Of a stretch of DNA of 64,000 nucleotides, positions 26,582 to 35,203 are shown piece after piece. The notes below the pieces were generated by a model. That model was not told the origin of the DNA, ran no database searches, and was given only the letters and a program-made list of their open reading frames with translations. This DNA comes from Bacillota bacterium. GTDB taxonomy: Bacteria > Bacillota > Clostridia > Lachnospirales > Lachnospiraceae. The stretch spans positions 1-64,000 of the forward strand of contig JAEYGZ010000028.1 in the NCBI GenBank assembly GCA_023409535.1. Direction: 5' to 3'. Positions within the stretch are counted from its first letter, which is position 1; each line of letters begins with the position of its first letter. The translations under genes and the position numbers were made by a program.

Positions 26582-27136
26582 TTACTTTTTTCGAGCAGGG
26601 TTTCTTTTCGACACCTTTTTAGATGCTTCCTTCTTAGATGCTTCCTTGCCAGGTGCTTCCTTCTTTGGTGCCTTTTTCTTTTTCTTATTTTCAACTGCTA
26701 TTCTAACTGATTTTATTTCTTTTTTCAATCGTAAATATTGATTATTTCCTGTCCTCTTAAGTTTTGACCATAGAAACTGCAAAAACTGTTTAAAGCGCCG
26801 TAATACCATGGTAATAGGGCTGAGAAGAATGCGAATCACTTTTGTTATCAGGTTGATCAGCAGGTCACTGAAGGCATAGTGGTATAACACTGCACCCAGG
26901 AACATGCCCATGATGCAAAAACCCCGGATAATACCGTCATTCTCCTGGTATATCATAGCAAAAATAAATAAGCTTGCTACAACCCAGAAGATCAGGTCCT
27001 CCAGCGCTATAAAAAACTCATCATGTTTGATTATTCTGCGAAGAATACGCAGAATATCATAAGCTGCAAGCAAAAGTATGCCCCATAGAATGGAGATAAG
27101 AAAAAATTTCAGTTCGATATTAATTGCCGGATTCAT
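26582..27136 (-). CDS. yabQ: Spore cortex biosynthesis protein YabQ
   Basis: A 184-aa membrane protein needed for spore cortex formation. About three hydrophobic segments in the first 90 residues (LKFFLISILWGILLLAAYDIL; LIFWVVASLFIFAMIY; GFCIMGMFLGAVLYHYAF) precede a cytoplasmic region. The last 40 residues are an unusual Lys/Ala/Glu-rich tail (KKKKKAPKKEAPGKEASKK) made of short imperfect repeats. It is 9 nt from yabP and close to divIC. Confidence 0.9.
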   Translation of the reverse strand: MNPAINIELKFFLISILWGILLLAAYDILRILRRIIKHDEFFIALEDLIFWVVASLFIFAMIYQENDGIIRGFCIMGMFLGAVLYHYAFSDLLINLITKVIRILLSPITMVLRRFKQFLQFLWSKLKRTGNNQYLRLKKEIKSVRIAVENKKKKKAPKKEAPGKEASKKEASKKVSKRNPARKK

Positions 27137-27145
27137 ACAGGCCTC

Positions 27146-27427
27146 CTATTTAAAAAGCCTGCCAAATAACGACTCTCCTGATTTGCCGGCACTGTCCGAA
27201 TAGGTCAGGCTATCGATCTTCCCATCAATATCCACCTCGCCCTTCTCCAGGGACAGACGGTTTACATGCAATTCGTTTCCGCGTATCATCAGTATCCCCT
27301 GCTCCGTCTGAAGTAATACCTCGCCTGCATCAAAGGACAGCACATCATTTACACCGGTAATCGCTGCGTTTTTTCTTGCAATGATATTTAATTTGTGGCC
27401 CTTCAGAACCTGTTGCTTCTCATCCAT
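27146..27427 (-). CDS. yabP: Sporulation protein YabP
   Basis: 93 aa, beta-rich YabP/YqfC family. HKLNIIARKNAAITGVNDVLSFD and ILMIRGNELHVNRLSLEKGEVDIDG are the family pattern. Required with YabQ for spore morphogenesis in B. subtilis, in the mother cell under sigma-E. SD AGGAGG is 8 nt before the ATG. 187 bp separate it from the S4 gene upstream, so a sporulation promoter is expected there; I see no fully convincing one. Confidence 0.92.
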   Translation of the reverse strand: MDEKQQVLKGHKLNIIARKNAAITGVNDVLSFDAGEVLLQTEQGILMIRGNELHVNRLSLEKGEVDIDGKIDSLTYSDSAGKSGESLFGRLFK

Positions 27428-27614
27428 CAGAAAATCCTCCTCATATTAAAACTTCATGCTGCCAATACCCGCGAATACGGGCTGGTCGGACACAAATTTG
27501 CAGTGTGAAAATTATAATATCCACACGATGCCTTAAGATAGCCTTTTTATCTTCTTAAGTATATGAGAACTTTTCCACTTTCATGACGGTCCGTAAATGG
27601 TTTGCTCTATTGCA

Positions 27615-27854
27615 TCAGAGATACTTATACAGCTCTTTTGCGTCGTCCTTCCTGGTAGATTCCTGTACATCCAGCACTTCGACCTTAACAGCCTTCGCAC
27701 CAAAGCCTATCTCAATGACATCTCCGACCTTCACCGTTGCCGAAGCCTTGGCCGGTTTTCCGTTTATCGTTACTCTTCCCGCATCGCAGGCTTCGTTAGC
27801 TACTGTCCGGCGTTTAATCAAACGGGAAACCTTTAGAAATTTATCTAATCTCAT
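27615..27854 (-). CDS. S4-domain RNA-binding protein (RlbA/YabO/Hsp15 type)
   Basis: 79 aa, nearly all S4 fold: MRLDKFLKVSRLIKRRTVANE, CDAGRVTINGKPAKASATVK, GDVIEIGFG. These small proteins bind the 50S subunit and act in ribosome quality control (RqcP/YabO in B. subtilis). The place between yabP and hup/mazG is the conserved Firmicute order. Confidence 0.93.
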   Translation of the reverse strand: MRLDKFLKVSRLIKRRTVANEACDAGRVTINGKPAKASATVKVGDVIEIGFGAKAVKVEVLDVQESTRKDDAKELYKYL

Positions 27855-27954
27855 TTACAGCTCTCCTAACTATGGTGACAAAAAAAGCAATCAACTATTA
27901 TAAATCATACGTTGATCGCCCACTTACAGGATACCTTTCCTATGCAATAAAAAA

Positions 27955-28006
27955 GGCTGTTTTAAAAACCCTACACCCCAAAGAGACTCCGGAATTTAAA
28001 ACAGCC
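27955..28006 (-). terminator. Long-loop hairpin terminator of hup
   Basis: On the minus strand GGCTGTTTTAAA pairs perfectly with TTTAAAACAGCC across a 28-nt loop and is followed by TTTTTT. It separates hup from the S4 gene. Confidence 0.8.
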
Positions 28007-28023
28007 CTTCTGATTCCAATCTA

Positions 28024-28299
28024 CTATGCGTTGATAACGTCCTTTAAAGCCTTACCAGCCTTAAACTTCGGTGCCTTAGAAGCAGCAATCTTAATCGTTT
28101 CCTTTGTTAAGGGGTTTCTACCAGTTCTTGCCGGTCTCTCAGATACCTCAAAAGTACCGAAACCAACTAACTGAACCTTCTCACCTTTGGTTAACTCCTC
28201 AGTAACTACATCGATGAAAGCCTTTAATGCCTTCTCTGAATCCTTCTTTGAAAAATCTGTCTTTTCTGCAATCGCTGCAACTAATTCTGCTTTGTTCAT
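28024..28299 (-). CDS. hup: HU family DNA-binding protein
   Basis: 91 aa histone-like protein that bends and compacts DNA. MNKAELVAAIAEKTDFSKKD opens the helical dimer part, and VQLVGFGTFEVSERPARTGR carries the DNA-binding arm with the Pro wedge. Normal length and a good SD. It follows mazG by 45 nt and has its own terminator. Confidence 0.97.
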   Translation of the reverse strand: MNKAELVAAIAEKTDFSKKDSEKALKAFIDVVTEELTKGEKVQLVGFGTFEVSERPARTGRNPLTKETIKIAASKAPKFKAGKALKDVINA

Positions 28300-28344
28300 G
28301 GATTTGCTCCTCCTCTAAAGTGATAATTACTTTCTATCATACGA

Positions 28345-29115
28345 TTATTTAACTTCTCTCCATAGAACATCCTGTTCCGTAGGAGACAGCTCGCATAGAT
28401 TGTGTCCTCGGCTCTTGGCCAGAGCAAAGACATCTACAAATCTATTTATAAACTTATTAGTGGCATTTGTCAAGGAATATTCTGCATTTAATTGTAAAAA
28501 CCGGGACAAATTAATCATAGAAAACAGAACTTTTCCATATCCATCGGACATATTTCCTATATTCCCGGATTCGCAAGCTTCTTCAAGCACTTTCAGCTCT
28601 TCGCGTATTGTCTCAAATATTTGCTTAGAGTCTGTAAAGTCCCTTCCTGTCTTGGCTGCTTTTTTCTGTATTTTTTCCGCACGAAGCATCGCAGGAAATG
28701 CTTTTGGTACCTCGAGAAGCTCCTCAGCAATATTCGTTGCCTTCTTCTCCTTCTTCTTAATCTCCTCCCAATTCTTAATGACACCTTGTGAATCCTCTAC
28801 GACCTCATTGCCAAAGACATGAGGATGTCTTCGGATCATTTTCTCAGCTACCATGGAAATCACGTCATCTACCTCAAATTCCTTCATCTCCTCTGCAATA
28901 ACACTGTGGAGTGCTACCTGCAATAAAATGTCGCCTAATTCTTCACATAGATTCTCATTGTCCCTGTTATTAATTGCTTCGATTGTCTCATAGCACTCTT
29001 CCATCAGACAGGGCTTCAGGCTTTCATGGGTCTGTTCCCTGTCCCAGGGGCATCCATCCTTACTTCTTAGCTTCCGTATAATTTCCATAAATTGTTCAAA
29101 GCTATAGTTCGACAT
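28345..29115 (-). CDS. mazG: Nucleoside triphosphate pyrophosphohydrolase MazG
   Basis: A 256-aa house-cleaning enzyme that hydrolyses NTPs to NMP and PPi. The first MazG domain has CPWDREQTHESLKPCLMEEC and CEELGDILLQVALHS, with the metal-binding EExxE/ExxD pattern. The second half has a weaker repeat (FTDSKQIFETIREELKVLEE). Length equals the usual two-domain bacterial MazG. SD AAGGAG 7 nt before the ATG. In B. subtilis mazG (yabN) also precedes yabO-yabP. Confidence 0.95.
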   Translation of the reverse strand: MSNYSFEQFMEIIRKLRSKDGCPWDREQTHESLKPCLMEECYETIEAINNRDNENLCEELGDILLQVALHSVIAEEMKEFEVDDVISMVAEKMIRRHPHVFGNEVVEDSQGVIKNWEEIKKKEKKATNIAEELLEVPKAFPAMLRAEKIQKKAAKTGRDFTDSKQIFETIREELKVLEEACESGNIGNMSDGYGKVLFSMINLSRFLQLNAEYSLTNATNKFINRFVDVFALAKSRGHNLCELSPTEQDVLWREVK

Positions 29116-29173
29116 ACCGCCACTCCTTATCTTCCGTACCTGTTCATCACTATTATAACCTTTATACAGCCAT

Positions 29174-29203
29174 ATTATAACAGTATTGTGGAAGTATATG
29201 CAA
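29174..29203 (-). promoter_or_regulatory. Sigma-A promoter of mazG-hup
   Basis: On the minus strand TTGCAT (29203-29198), 18-nt spacer, TATAAT (29179-29174), about 60 bp upstream of the mazG start. Confidence 0.6.
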
Positions 29204-29404
29204 GAAGCAGAGAAAAATCCTAAGTTCTACCCTTTTATATAGATGGTGTGACGGGTATGCTTTATAGATTATCCGCTCTATTCACAAAACGTTCCATATT
29301 TCTATACATGATTAGAGTTTAGTGTCTTTAATGTCAAACAAAGTACCTTCTGTAGGTATATTCTTTTGAACTTATCATATTATTTGCTACATAAAATATA
29401 AAAC

Positions 29405-30115
29405 TTAGTTTGTTTCATCATAAATAACAGTCCACTCAATTTGATTTTGAATCTGTTCTATACCCTTTTCATCAGTGTATAAATATCGTTCGGTTAAAGC
29501 ATCCCATATTTCTTTAGAAACATTTACTCCATCAAACATGTATTCATCATTATTATCATAAATACCATTTTCATTTTTATCATATTTAGAAAAATTCACT
29601 TCCCAAACTTCATTTCCTAGAAAGTCAAGAATAAAATAATTATACTTATCCGAAATCGGAGCTGTACCGAATTGATGGCTAATAAATGCTCCATTTTTTA
29701 ATGCATAGAATTGCGGATAAGGTGATAAATCTTTAAATATAATTAGTTTATTATTGATATAGGATAATATATAATAGTAACGTGCTGAATTAATATGTAG
29801 TTCCGGTATTTTATCTCCATTTGAATCAAATAAAGCATATTTTGTTGCATAATGTTTATTAGGTTCTCCTTCGGGCGTAGTTAGAAAATTTATATCAATG
29901 CCTTCTACAATTATTTTGCCATCTAAAAATTCATTATACATGTTAATTACCTTTTCGGCTTCAGAACTATGTATATCTGATTCTTTTGAATTAGCAGTTT
30001 TATTATTAAATGTATTGTTTTTGTCTATTTGTGCATTGTGTAGGTTTGTGCTTGCCGTTGAACCAAATTCCCAAAATGCAATTATAAGTATAAGGATTAA
30101 TTTTTTAATAATAAT
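29405..30115 (-). CDS. Secreted hypothetical protein with non-standard (ATT) or lost start codon
   Basis: The frame is open for 236 codons from 30115. Its first residues form a clear signal peptide (KKLILILIIAFWEFGSTAS), but the codons at the right distance from the SD (GAGGTG) are ATT ATT ATT; the first in-frame ATG is only at 29941. Either ATT is used, as for infC, or the start was mutated. The mature part holds Asp-rich FG-GAP/EF-hand-like loops (FDSNGDKIPELH; DKNENGIYDNNDE), so calcium binding is possible. No family recognised. First gene of the accessory island. Confidence 0.55.
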   Translation of the reverse strand: MIIKKLILILIIAFWEFGSTASTNLHNAQIDKNNTFNNKTANSKESDIHSSEAEKVINMYNEFLDGKIIVEGIDINFLTTPEGEPNKHYATKYALFDSNGDKIPELHINSARYYYILSYINNKLIIFKDLSPYPQFYALKNGAFISHQFGTAPISDKYNYFILDFLGNEVWEVNFSKYDKNENGIYDNNDEYMFDGVNVSKEIWDALTERYLYTDEKGIEQIQNQIEWTVIYDETN

Positions 30116-30524
30116 TCACCTCGTAACAATAAAATTCCCCGTGTATCCTTGTATTGCATGTTGATTACCTCCATATGGTTATTTTTTACTTTTAGGCAAA
30201 AGAAACCAGATTTGGAACTTTAATACCGACATCTACTCCCAAGAATCTTACCTTTGGTGTCGCAATGTGTCGCCCCTGTTTCATATTTTCTACCCATGGA
30301 AGGGATAAGCCGGCCAATAATTGAGGGCAAATGTGGGGTGATTTGAACGATGCATAATTAAGTGATTTTACCCTAATTTCGAGATGAATCTCGCTTATGA
30401 TTTTGGTGCAGGATAAAGACAGCGGTCGCAAGCGACCACTGCCGAGTCACAACCGCCGGTAATGCTGACTATGTAAGCCTTACTATAGTTAGTACCGTTT
30501 ACTGACAGCTAATAAAAATTTGTT
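30116..30524. other. Non-coding stretch with a GC-rich hairpin
   Basis: 409 bp. A 79-codon open frame at 30192-30431 (minus) is the only sizeable one and has no SD or recognised homologue. The clearest structure is AGCGGTCGC-AA-GCGACCACT at 30420-30439, a strong hairpin. The higher GC of 30410-30470 compared with its surroundings suggests an insertion scar, but no element ends were found. Confidence 0.4.
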
Positions 30525-30844
30525 TTAAAAATCATATGGATCCGAACATTCAAAATCTTCTTCATCCCAATTTTTCTTTTTATCAAGCATTTCTAGAAAG
30601 TAAATAATAGTATCTTCCAAAGCTTCATCAATTGAATTACCATGACCTACTCCTTCAAAACATCCCCTAACCCATCTTTAATTCTTAAATTTGTATAACC
30701 TGTAAAAATTCCTTTTTCATCTTCAAAAATATTTACTTTAAACTTTGAATATGGTGTGTGATTTAATTCTGTAATATCGAACTCTGCTACACACTTCTCT
30801 ATTCTTGCAATTCCATTAATTCTAAGTTTCTGTCATTTATCCAT
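30525..30844 (-). pseudogene. Broken small immunity-like gene (nonsense + frameshift)
   Basis: A good SD (GAGGTG) and ATG at 30844 start a gene with TGA as its fourth codon. Beyond it the same frame reads on as a plausible protein (GIARIEKCVAEFDITELNHT...TNLRIKDG), then shifts frame near 30660 and continues as GCFEGVGHGNSIDEALEDTI...FLEMLDKK...DPYDF. The joined product would be about 105 aa. The size, the position among toxin fragments and the FEGVGHGNSIDEAL motif suggest an immunity protein, but no family is named. Both lesions need checking at the read level. Confidence 0.6.
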
Positions 30845-30967
30845 AATTCACCTCTTCCCAAATGAAATTATAGTAATTACTGCAGAGTTTCAATAGCATA
30901 TCTCTCTAAGGGGAAAATTAGCTTTTTGGTGATTATTTACCCCAACAAATACTGATCTTCTGGTATT

Positions 30968-31465
30968 TTATTTTGATATCCTTACGCTTAATACCGGTGT
31001 AAAATACCCCTCTTCAATATACTTACTTAATATAAATTTACTCAAAGAATCGATTTTAATATCTACAATTTTCTCATTATCTTTGAGTAAGTAATTAATA
31101 TCCAAGTAAATACACTCAACAATTTTATTGTCTAGGATTATTTGAAGCAGGTCATTCAGTTTCTCTATACTACTGTTCATTTTATAGTTAAATTCCTGCT
31201 CATAATTGTTAGAATTCCCATCAATGGTAGGAAAAAATAATTTATCCGAATAATTATCCAAAGGAGAATCCATAACTTCAAATAGAATAGTACTTTTACT
31301 TTCTGTCTTTGAATACATATCATAAACATTACGTGAAACATTTCCTCCCATTTTAAAACCTATTCTTTTTTCAGCAGCACATTTTTGTATAAAATAAGCC
31401 AATTCAACCTGTTCATTAATATTATCGCTTATTACTTTTATTCTTCCGCATATACCAATACTCAT
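30968..31465 (-). CDS. Putative immunity protein paired with a toxin fragment
   Basis: 165 aa, no recognised domain. Cytoplasmic, with no signal or membrane segment, rich in Asn, Ile and Lys. SD GAGGAAG lies 6 nt before the ATG. It begins 15 nt after the stop codon of a toxin-like reading frame (31480-31790), the usual toxin-immunity spacing. The frame is intact. Immunity is inferred only from place and size. Confidence 0.6.
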   Translation of the reverse strand: MSIGICGRIKVISDNINEQVELAYFIQKCAAEKRIGFKMGGNVSRNVYDMYSKTESKSTILFEVMDSPLDNYSDKLFFPTIDGNSNNYEQEFNYKMNSSIEKLNDLLQIILDNKIVECIYLDINYLLKDNEKIVDIKIDSLSKFILSKYIEEGYFTPVLSVRISK

Positions 31466-31479
31466 TTAATCTCTTCCTC

Positions 31480-31790
31480 TCACTTAATTCTTGTTGTAGT
31501 TTCTCCTGTTGGTTGTCCTTTAGCATTATAAGTGTAGTTATGTTGATGGGGTTGTAAGTATTCTCCTTCTTCTTTGCTATAATGTTCATGTGAATAATCC
31601 TATCTATATTCTGGTTTTCTATTAGGGCCATATTTTGTTCTACTTACAACATCGCCTTTATCATCAACTTGTTCATATGTTGACCCTGGGTCTCCTGTTG
31701 AAGGCGCACGTGATTTACCTTGTGTAACATTAGACTCACTATTCTCCTTAGTCTTATCCGCTCCCTTGGCATTAACATTACCTACTAAAT
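31480..31790 (-). pseudogene. Polymorphic-toxin C-terminal fragment (type 24-like), in-frame stop
   Basis: The minus-strand frame reads GNVNAKGADKTKENSES...PGSTYEQVDDKGDVVS...YGPNRKPEYR, then TAG, then DYSHEHYSKEEGEYLQPHQH...TTRIK and TGA. The PGSTYEQxDxxG / YSHEHY / LQPHxHNYTYN pattern is, from memory, that of the polymorphic toxin type 24 tip found in Rhs/WapA proteins. There is no start codon, no Rhs core in front, and one nonsense codon inside. It looks like a displaced toxin cassette with the immunity gene right behind it. Confidence 0.65.
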
Positions 31791-31880
31791 TTTATAGCCT
31801 GTAAATACTCTCCCTTTATAAAAAACACTTTGGTTACCGGTGTTCTTGACGTCACATTTCCAAATCTTTCTTAAAGTATA

Positions 31881-32290
31881 TCACATTGCTTTCTCTTTGG
31901 GTAGTTCTGGCATACGGTACTCCGTATGATGTTTCAACATACCATATACGATATTAACCAAACGTCTCATAATGCAAGTAAGTGCCTGCATTTTAGTTTT
32001 ACCCTCTGATATCTTCCTAAGGTAGTATTCATAGAATACAGGATTTCTTGGAATTCCACTCCCCCCTTGCTGTATGTACCATTTCCATTGTAAGAAAATA
32101 AAAGATACCATTTAAAGTTCTGTTACCTTGCTTTGATTTCTGCGCTTTCACTTTGCCTGCAGAAGAGAAACAAACTGGAGCTACCCCAGCAAAGGAGCTG
32201 TTACTAATTTTCATATATATGTCCAAGTCCTATGTATACGCTTATCCAAATCTATACCAATTTCCTTAAAACCCTGCTTATTGTATTTAC
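31881..32290 (-). mobile_element. IS110-family transposase remnant (C-terminal part, frameshifted)
   Basis: Two overlapping minus-strand frames together encode the C-terminal Transposase_20 region: ISNSSFAGVAPVCFSSAGKV and KSKQGNRTLNGIFYFL in one frame, then GIPRNPVFYEYYLRKISEGK and QALTCIMRRLVNIVYGMLK in the other. The frame changes near 32060-32110. The N-terminal DEDD domain is absent, although some related codons continue upstream to about 32290. The element is dead. Its presence helps explain the scrambled state of the toxin island. Confidence 0.75.
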
Positions 32291-32546
32291 CGTTAATGTT
32301 CCTTTGAATAACTTTCTTACTTAACAACATCTTCGAATTTATTCTTAAATCTCCTCCCTTATATACTTATCTGATATCCCTCAAAATGTGCCCAATTTTT
32401 ATGATTTATGCTACTTTTTTCATAACTGTAGAATACAAATACTAAATAGTATTGAAAAAGGTCACAACAGCCGAAACTGTGTGACCTCATTTCATTGTTA
32501 AATTCAATATGATAGTTATTGTTAAAATGGCTTAATGCTACATTGT
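32291..32546. other. Non-coding gap in the accessory island
   Basis: AT-rich, no gene supported. It holds the terminator of the HEAT-like gene at 32455-32486. Confidence 0.5.
32455..32486 (-). terminator. Rho-independent terminator of the HEAT-like immunity gene
   Basis: On the minus strand GGTCACACAG pairs with CTGTTGTGACC (one bulge), followed by TTTTT. Confidence 0.75.
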
Positions 32547-33050
32547 TTATATTTCAGAGTCTACAAAAATATTATCATGAACATCACATAGCAAATCTAA
32601 AACATCTTCATACTCCTCAATTTTTTTCTTAAGTAATTCAATACTCTTTTTAATATCTTCATTTGGCATATCTTTTTTCTTATTCTGCAATAAATTGTAA
32701 ACATTTAATCTAACTTCATAATTACCTTCGTATAATAAAGGAACCAATTGTTCTAGCCATTTACCACAATCCAAATCCTCCAACGCATAAATTAAGGAAC
32801 CCCGATTATTCTTTAATTCGGGAGTGAAAATCAGTTTTACAAGTATCGGTATCGCATCATTACATTTTAAAACACCTATAATATAAGCAATTGTATTTCT
32901 GCAATCTCCTGATTGCGTACATTCAAGTTCCTTTATTAAATATTCTGTGAAATTGTTGTAGTTGCATGGGGGTATATTTTTGGCATATTCGACTATTTTA
33001 TCTATTTCATTTTCATTAATCCATATTTTTAGTTTTTTAATATCTAACAT
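32547..33050 (-). CDS. HEAT-like repeat protein, putative Rhs immunity protein
   Basis: 167 aa, all helical. Repeating units such as CRNTIAYIIGVLKCNDAIPI and RGSLIYALEDLDCGKWLEQL, then EVRLNVYNLLQNKKKD, fit HEAT repeats. No signal peptide. SD AGGAG is 5 nt before the ATG, and the gene starts 13 nt after the original stop of the Rhs toxin frame. HEAT-like proteins are a known class of contact-toxin immunity proteins. The gene is intact although its toxin is frameshifted. Confidence 0.7.
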   Translation of the reverse strand: MLDIKKLKIWINENEIDKIVEYAKNIPPCNYNNFTEYLIKELECTQSGDCRNTIAYIIGVLKCNDAIPILVKLIFTPELKNNRGSLIYALEDLDCGKWLEQLVPLLYEGNYEVRLNVYNLLQNKKKDMPNEDIKKSIELLKKKIEEYEDVLDLLCDVHDNIFVDSEI

Positions 33051-33062
33051 TTTTTCTCCTAT

Positions 33063-34090
33063 TCATTTAACCTTTGGTTTTCCTAAATCAACCCATTCTT
33101 GCCATACTTCATCAGCCATTTCTTTATCTTCTATATCACGCCCGTAACCTTTCTTGCCTTGCTTTTCCCACCATTTTTGAAAGTCCTTATCATTTTCCCA
33201 TACCATTTATCTCTACTGCTTTTACTTCCTCCTCGAAATGTATTACCCTTTTTGGACGGAGTCTTATCCTCTCCATTACCGGAATATATAATAACCGGTG
33301 CAACAATAGAAGTAGAACCAGCAGCTACCGAGCCATTTCCGGTAGAATATGCCATTTGCGGATTGCCAACACCTCCCGACATGGATGATATAGCACCAAA
33401 CGCAAACACAACTTGTCCCGCATAATAAGCTTCTGCAAATCCAGGAGTATTTTTAATATTATAATCAATATCTTCCTGAGTGATTGCTGGTTCACCTTCG
33501 AAATAATAAACAACATTTGCAGCTGCTGTAATTAAACCTGTTCCACTATCGAATCCCAGAACGAATGCCGATTCACTATCAATATTAGGGTAGTTTACTG
33601 AAGATGCAGGTTTTTGGCTGTTTGTGGACGTTTTATTATAACTACTCGTTGTTTTATACTTTCCGCCACCTTCACCTACATTCATATGACCACTTGGATC
33701 AATATAAATAATTGGGTTATTAATACAATAGGTATACAGATTTAAACTCAACGGATCTATAGGTTCTCCCTTATAGGTATCCTCCTGTAAAAACCTTGCC
33801 GTTACGGGGTCATACATTCTGGCATTGATATAGTACAGTCCTGTCTCTTCGTCATACTGATATCCGGCATAGCGAATACTATTGTCAACATTCCCTGTGC
33901 TTTCCAGAATATTTCCAAAAGCATCATAATAGTAGGTAGCTGCTATCATTCCATCCCTTGTGATTAGGGCTGTTACATCGGCATGTCCGTTATACAGATA
34001 ATGGTATAACTCAGTGCCTGTTGCTCTCACCAAGAGGTTTGTTCCGTAAATATTCCATGCCTTTTGACTGCCGTTTTCGTATACCTCCAA
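33063..34090 (-). pseudogene. Truncated, frameshifted Rhs/WapA C-terminal toxin
   Basis: The surviving part starts inside an Rhs protein. YD-repeat remnants (YYYDAFGNILESTGNVDNSI) and the Rhs core RYAGYQYDEETGLYYINARM ... PIIYIDPSGH are followed by a variable toxin region. In the main frame it ends early (KARKVTGVI, stop at 33131). A shift near 33195 restores a frame that continues DKDFQKWWEKQGKKGYGRD ... WQEWVDLGKPKVK to TGA at 33063, right before the immunity gene. The upstream 1000-plus residues of a normal Rhs protein, including the secretion signal, are missing. So it is 5'-truncated and carries a 3' frameshift. Confidence 0.85.
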
Positions 34091-34355
34091 GATGATATTG
34101 TCATTTTAATAGAAATACTATGCCTTCCAGACAGAGCTAGTTGATAATCAAATTGCTCCATCTGGGATCATTGGTTGGAGTATAACAGTAAGCCACCTTC
34201 CATCCTTCTATGCTAATAAAGGAATAGCATGGAAAACTACACTCTGTTAGTTTTAAGACAAGGACATCACTCAGTGTTGTTCGTTATTCTTTTTGTATAC
34301 ATATAGCTTCATAGACATTACTTATAAAAGTGAACCATTCCGCTTTGATTTGAAT
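34091..34355. other. Junction between Rhs fragment and lipoprotein gene
   Basis: 265 bp without an intact gene. A short minus-strand frame (FISIEGWKVAYCYTPTNDPR) looks protein-like and may be a further fragment of a lost gene. No insertion-sequence ends were seen. Confidence 0.35.
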
Positions 34356-35051
34356 CTATTGCTCAAAGTCGATATAAACATCATTTAGATCATATCCATC
34401 TCTTGTAATAACTAATTTATTATCTGTTAAATAGAATGATTGTTTTAAGCCAATATATGACTTTATAAACCTATACACATCTGGATTATTCTGATAAATT
34501 TCATTCAAATACTTTTTTTCTGATATTGAAGAATTGTGAATAATTTCATCGGCTTCATCTGAATTTATTGGAGGTGAAAATTCATTTCCGTAATCATATT
34601 TTTCTAAATCTTTTTTCAGACCACCAATATCCTCGATTAAATCATCTAAATATACTCTCTCTCCTGTCTGCATATCAACAGTTACCCCAATACGAGTATA
34701 TTCACTTATATAATCTTCACCTCTGTCATCCTTCCATTCAATTGTATAGCACAAGGATAAATATTTTGAGGTTTTGTATTTTATAATAATCTGAAATTTA
34801 TCCATCCATTCACAGCTTTCATTTATCCACTCCGTTATTGATAATTTAAGTGTTTGATTTATCACATTTTCTAAACTTTCATTGCCTAAACCGGATACTT
34901 GTGCATACTTCACTTTGAATAGATTTTCCTCCTCATCATAAGCTTCATATTCGTTTTCATATATTTTATAATCATTTATGTTATTTGTTTTGCATCCTGT
35001 AAATAGGGTGACCATAACAATAATAAAATATATTAAAATAGCTCTTTTCAT
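34356..35051 (-). CDS. Lipoprotein, DUF3298/RsiV-like
   Basis: 231 aa. Signal peptide with lipobox VTLFTGC, so it is membrane-anchored. The mature domain pattern (YKIYENEYEAY...FKVKYAQVSGLGNESLENVI...; YTRIGVTVDMQTGERVYLDD; NKLVITRDGYDLNDVYIDF) resembles the DUF3298/DUF4163 fold seen in RsiV-type lipoproteins, including the late substitution pattern 'TGExxxLxDL'. Function unknown here. SD GGGGG 8 nt before the ATG. Only 16 bp follow the preceding gene remnant, so it was once in an operon with it. Confidence 0.65.
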   Translation of the reverse strand: MKRAILIYFIIVMVTLFTGCKTNNINDYKIYENEYEAYDEEENLFKVKYAQVSGLGNESLENVINQTLKLSITEWINESCEWMDKFQIIIKYKTSKYLSLCYTIEWKDDRGEDYISEYTRIGVTVDMQTGERVYLDDLIEDIGGLKKDLEKYDYGNEFSPPINSDEADEIIHNSSISEKKYLNEIYQNNPDVYRFIKSYIGLKQSFYLTDNKLVITRDGYDLNDVYIDFEQ

Positions 35052-35066
35052 AATGATTTCCCCCTT

Positions 35067-35203
35067 TTAATTACTAAAAGCTTTAATTGCTTTATTATAT
35101 GCATATTCCCGGTTATCCCAATCGTTAGGAAGTCTATATGTATGATCATTAACAGTTAAAGAAACACTATTACCATCTTTATCCTTATTAATCGTAAAAG
35201 AAC
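35067..35203 (-). pseudogene. C-terminal remnant of an unknown protein
   Basis: A minus-strand frame of about 45 codons (FTINKDKDGNSVSLTVNDHTYR..DWDNREYAYNKAIKAFSN, then TAA) without a start codon; upstream codons in this frame are lost. It is protein-like and ends just before the lipoprotein's SD. It is probably the tail of another secreted or Rhs-type protein. Confidence 0.4.

Noticed and set aside
27428..27614. Sigma-E promoter of yabP
   Set aside because: A CATATACT box exists near 27560 on the minus strand but no matching -35; too weak to annotate.
30192..30431. 79-codon frame in the toxin island
   Set aside because: No SD, no recognised motif. Kept only as part of the described gap; a homologue search could revive it.
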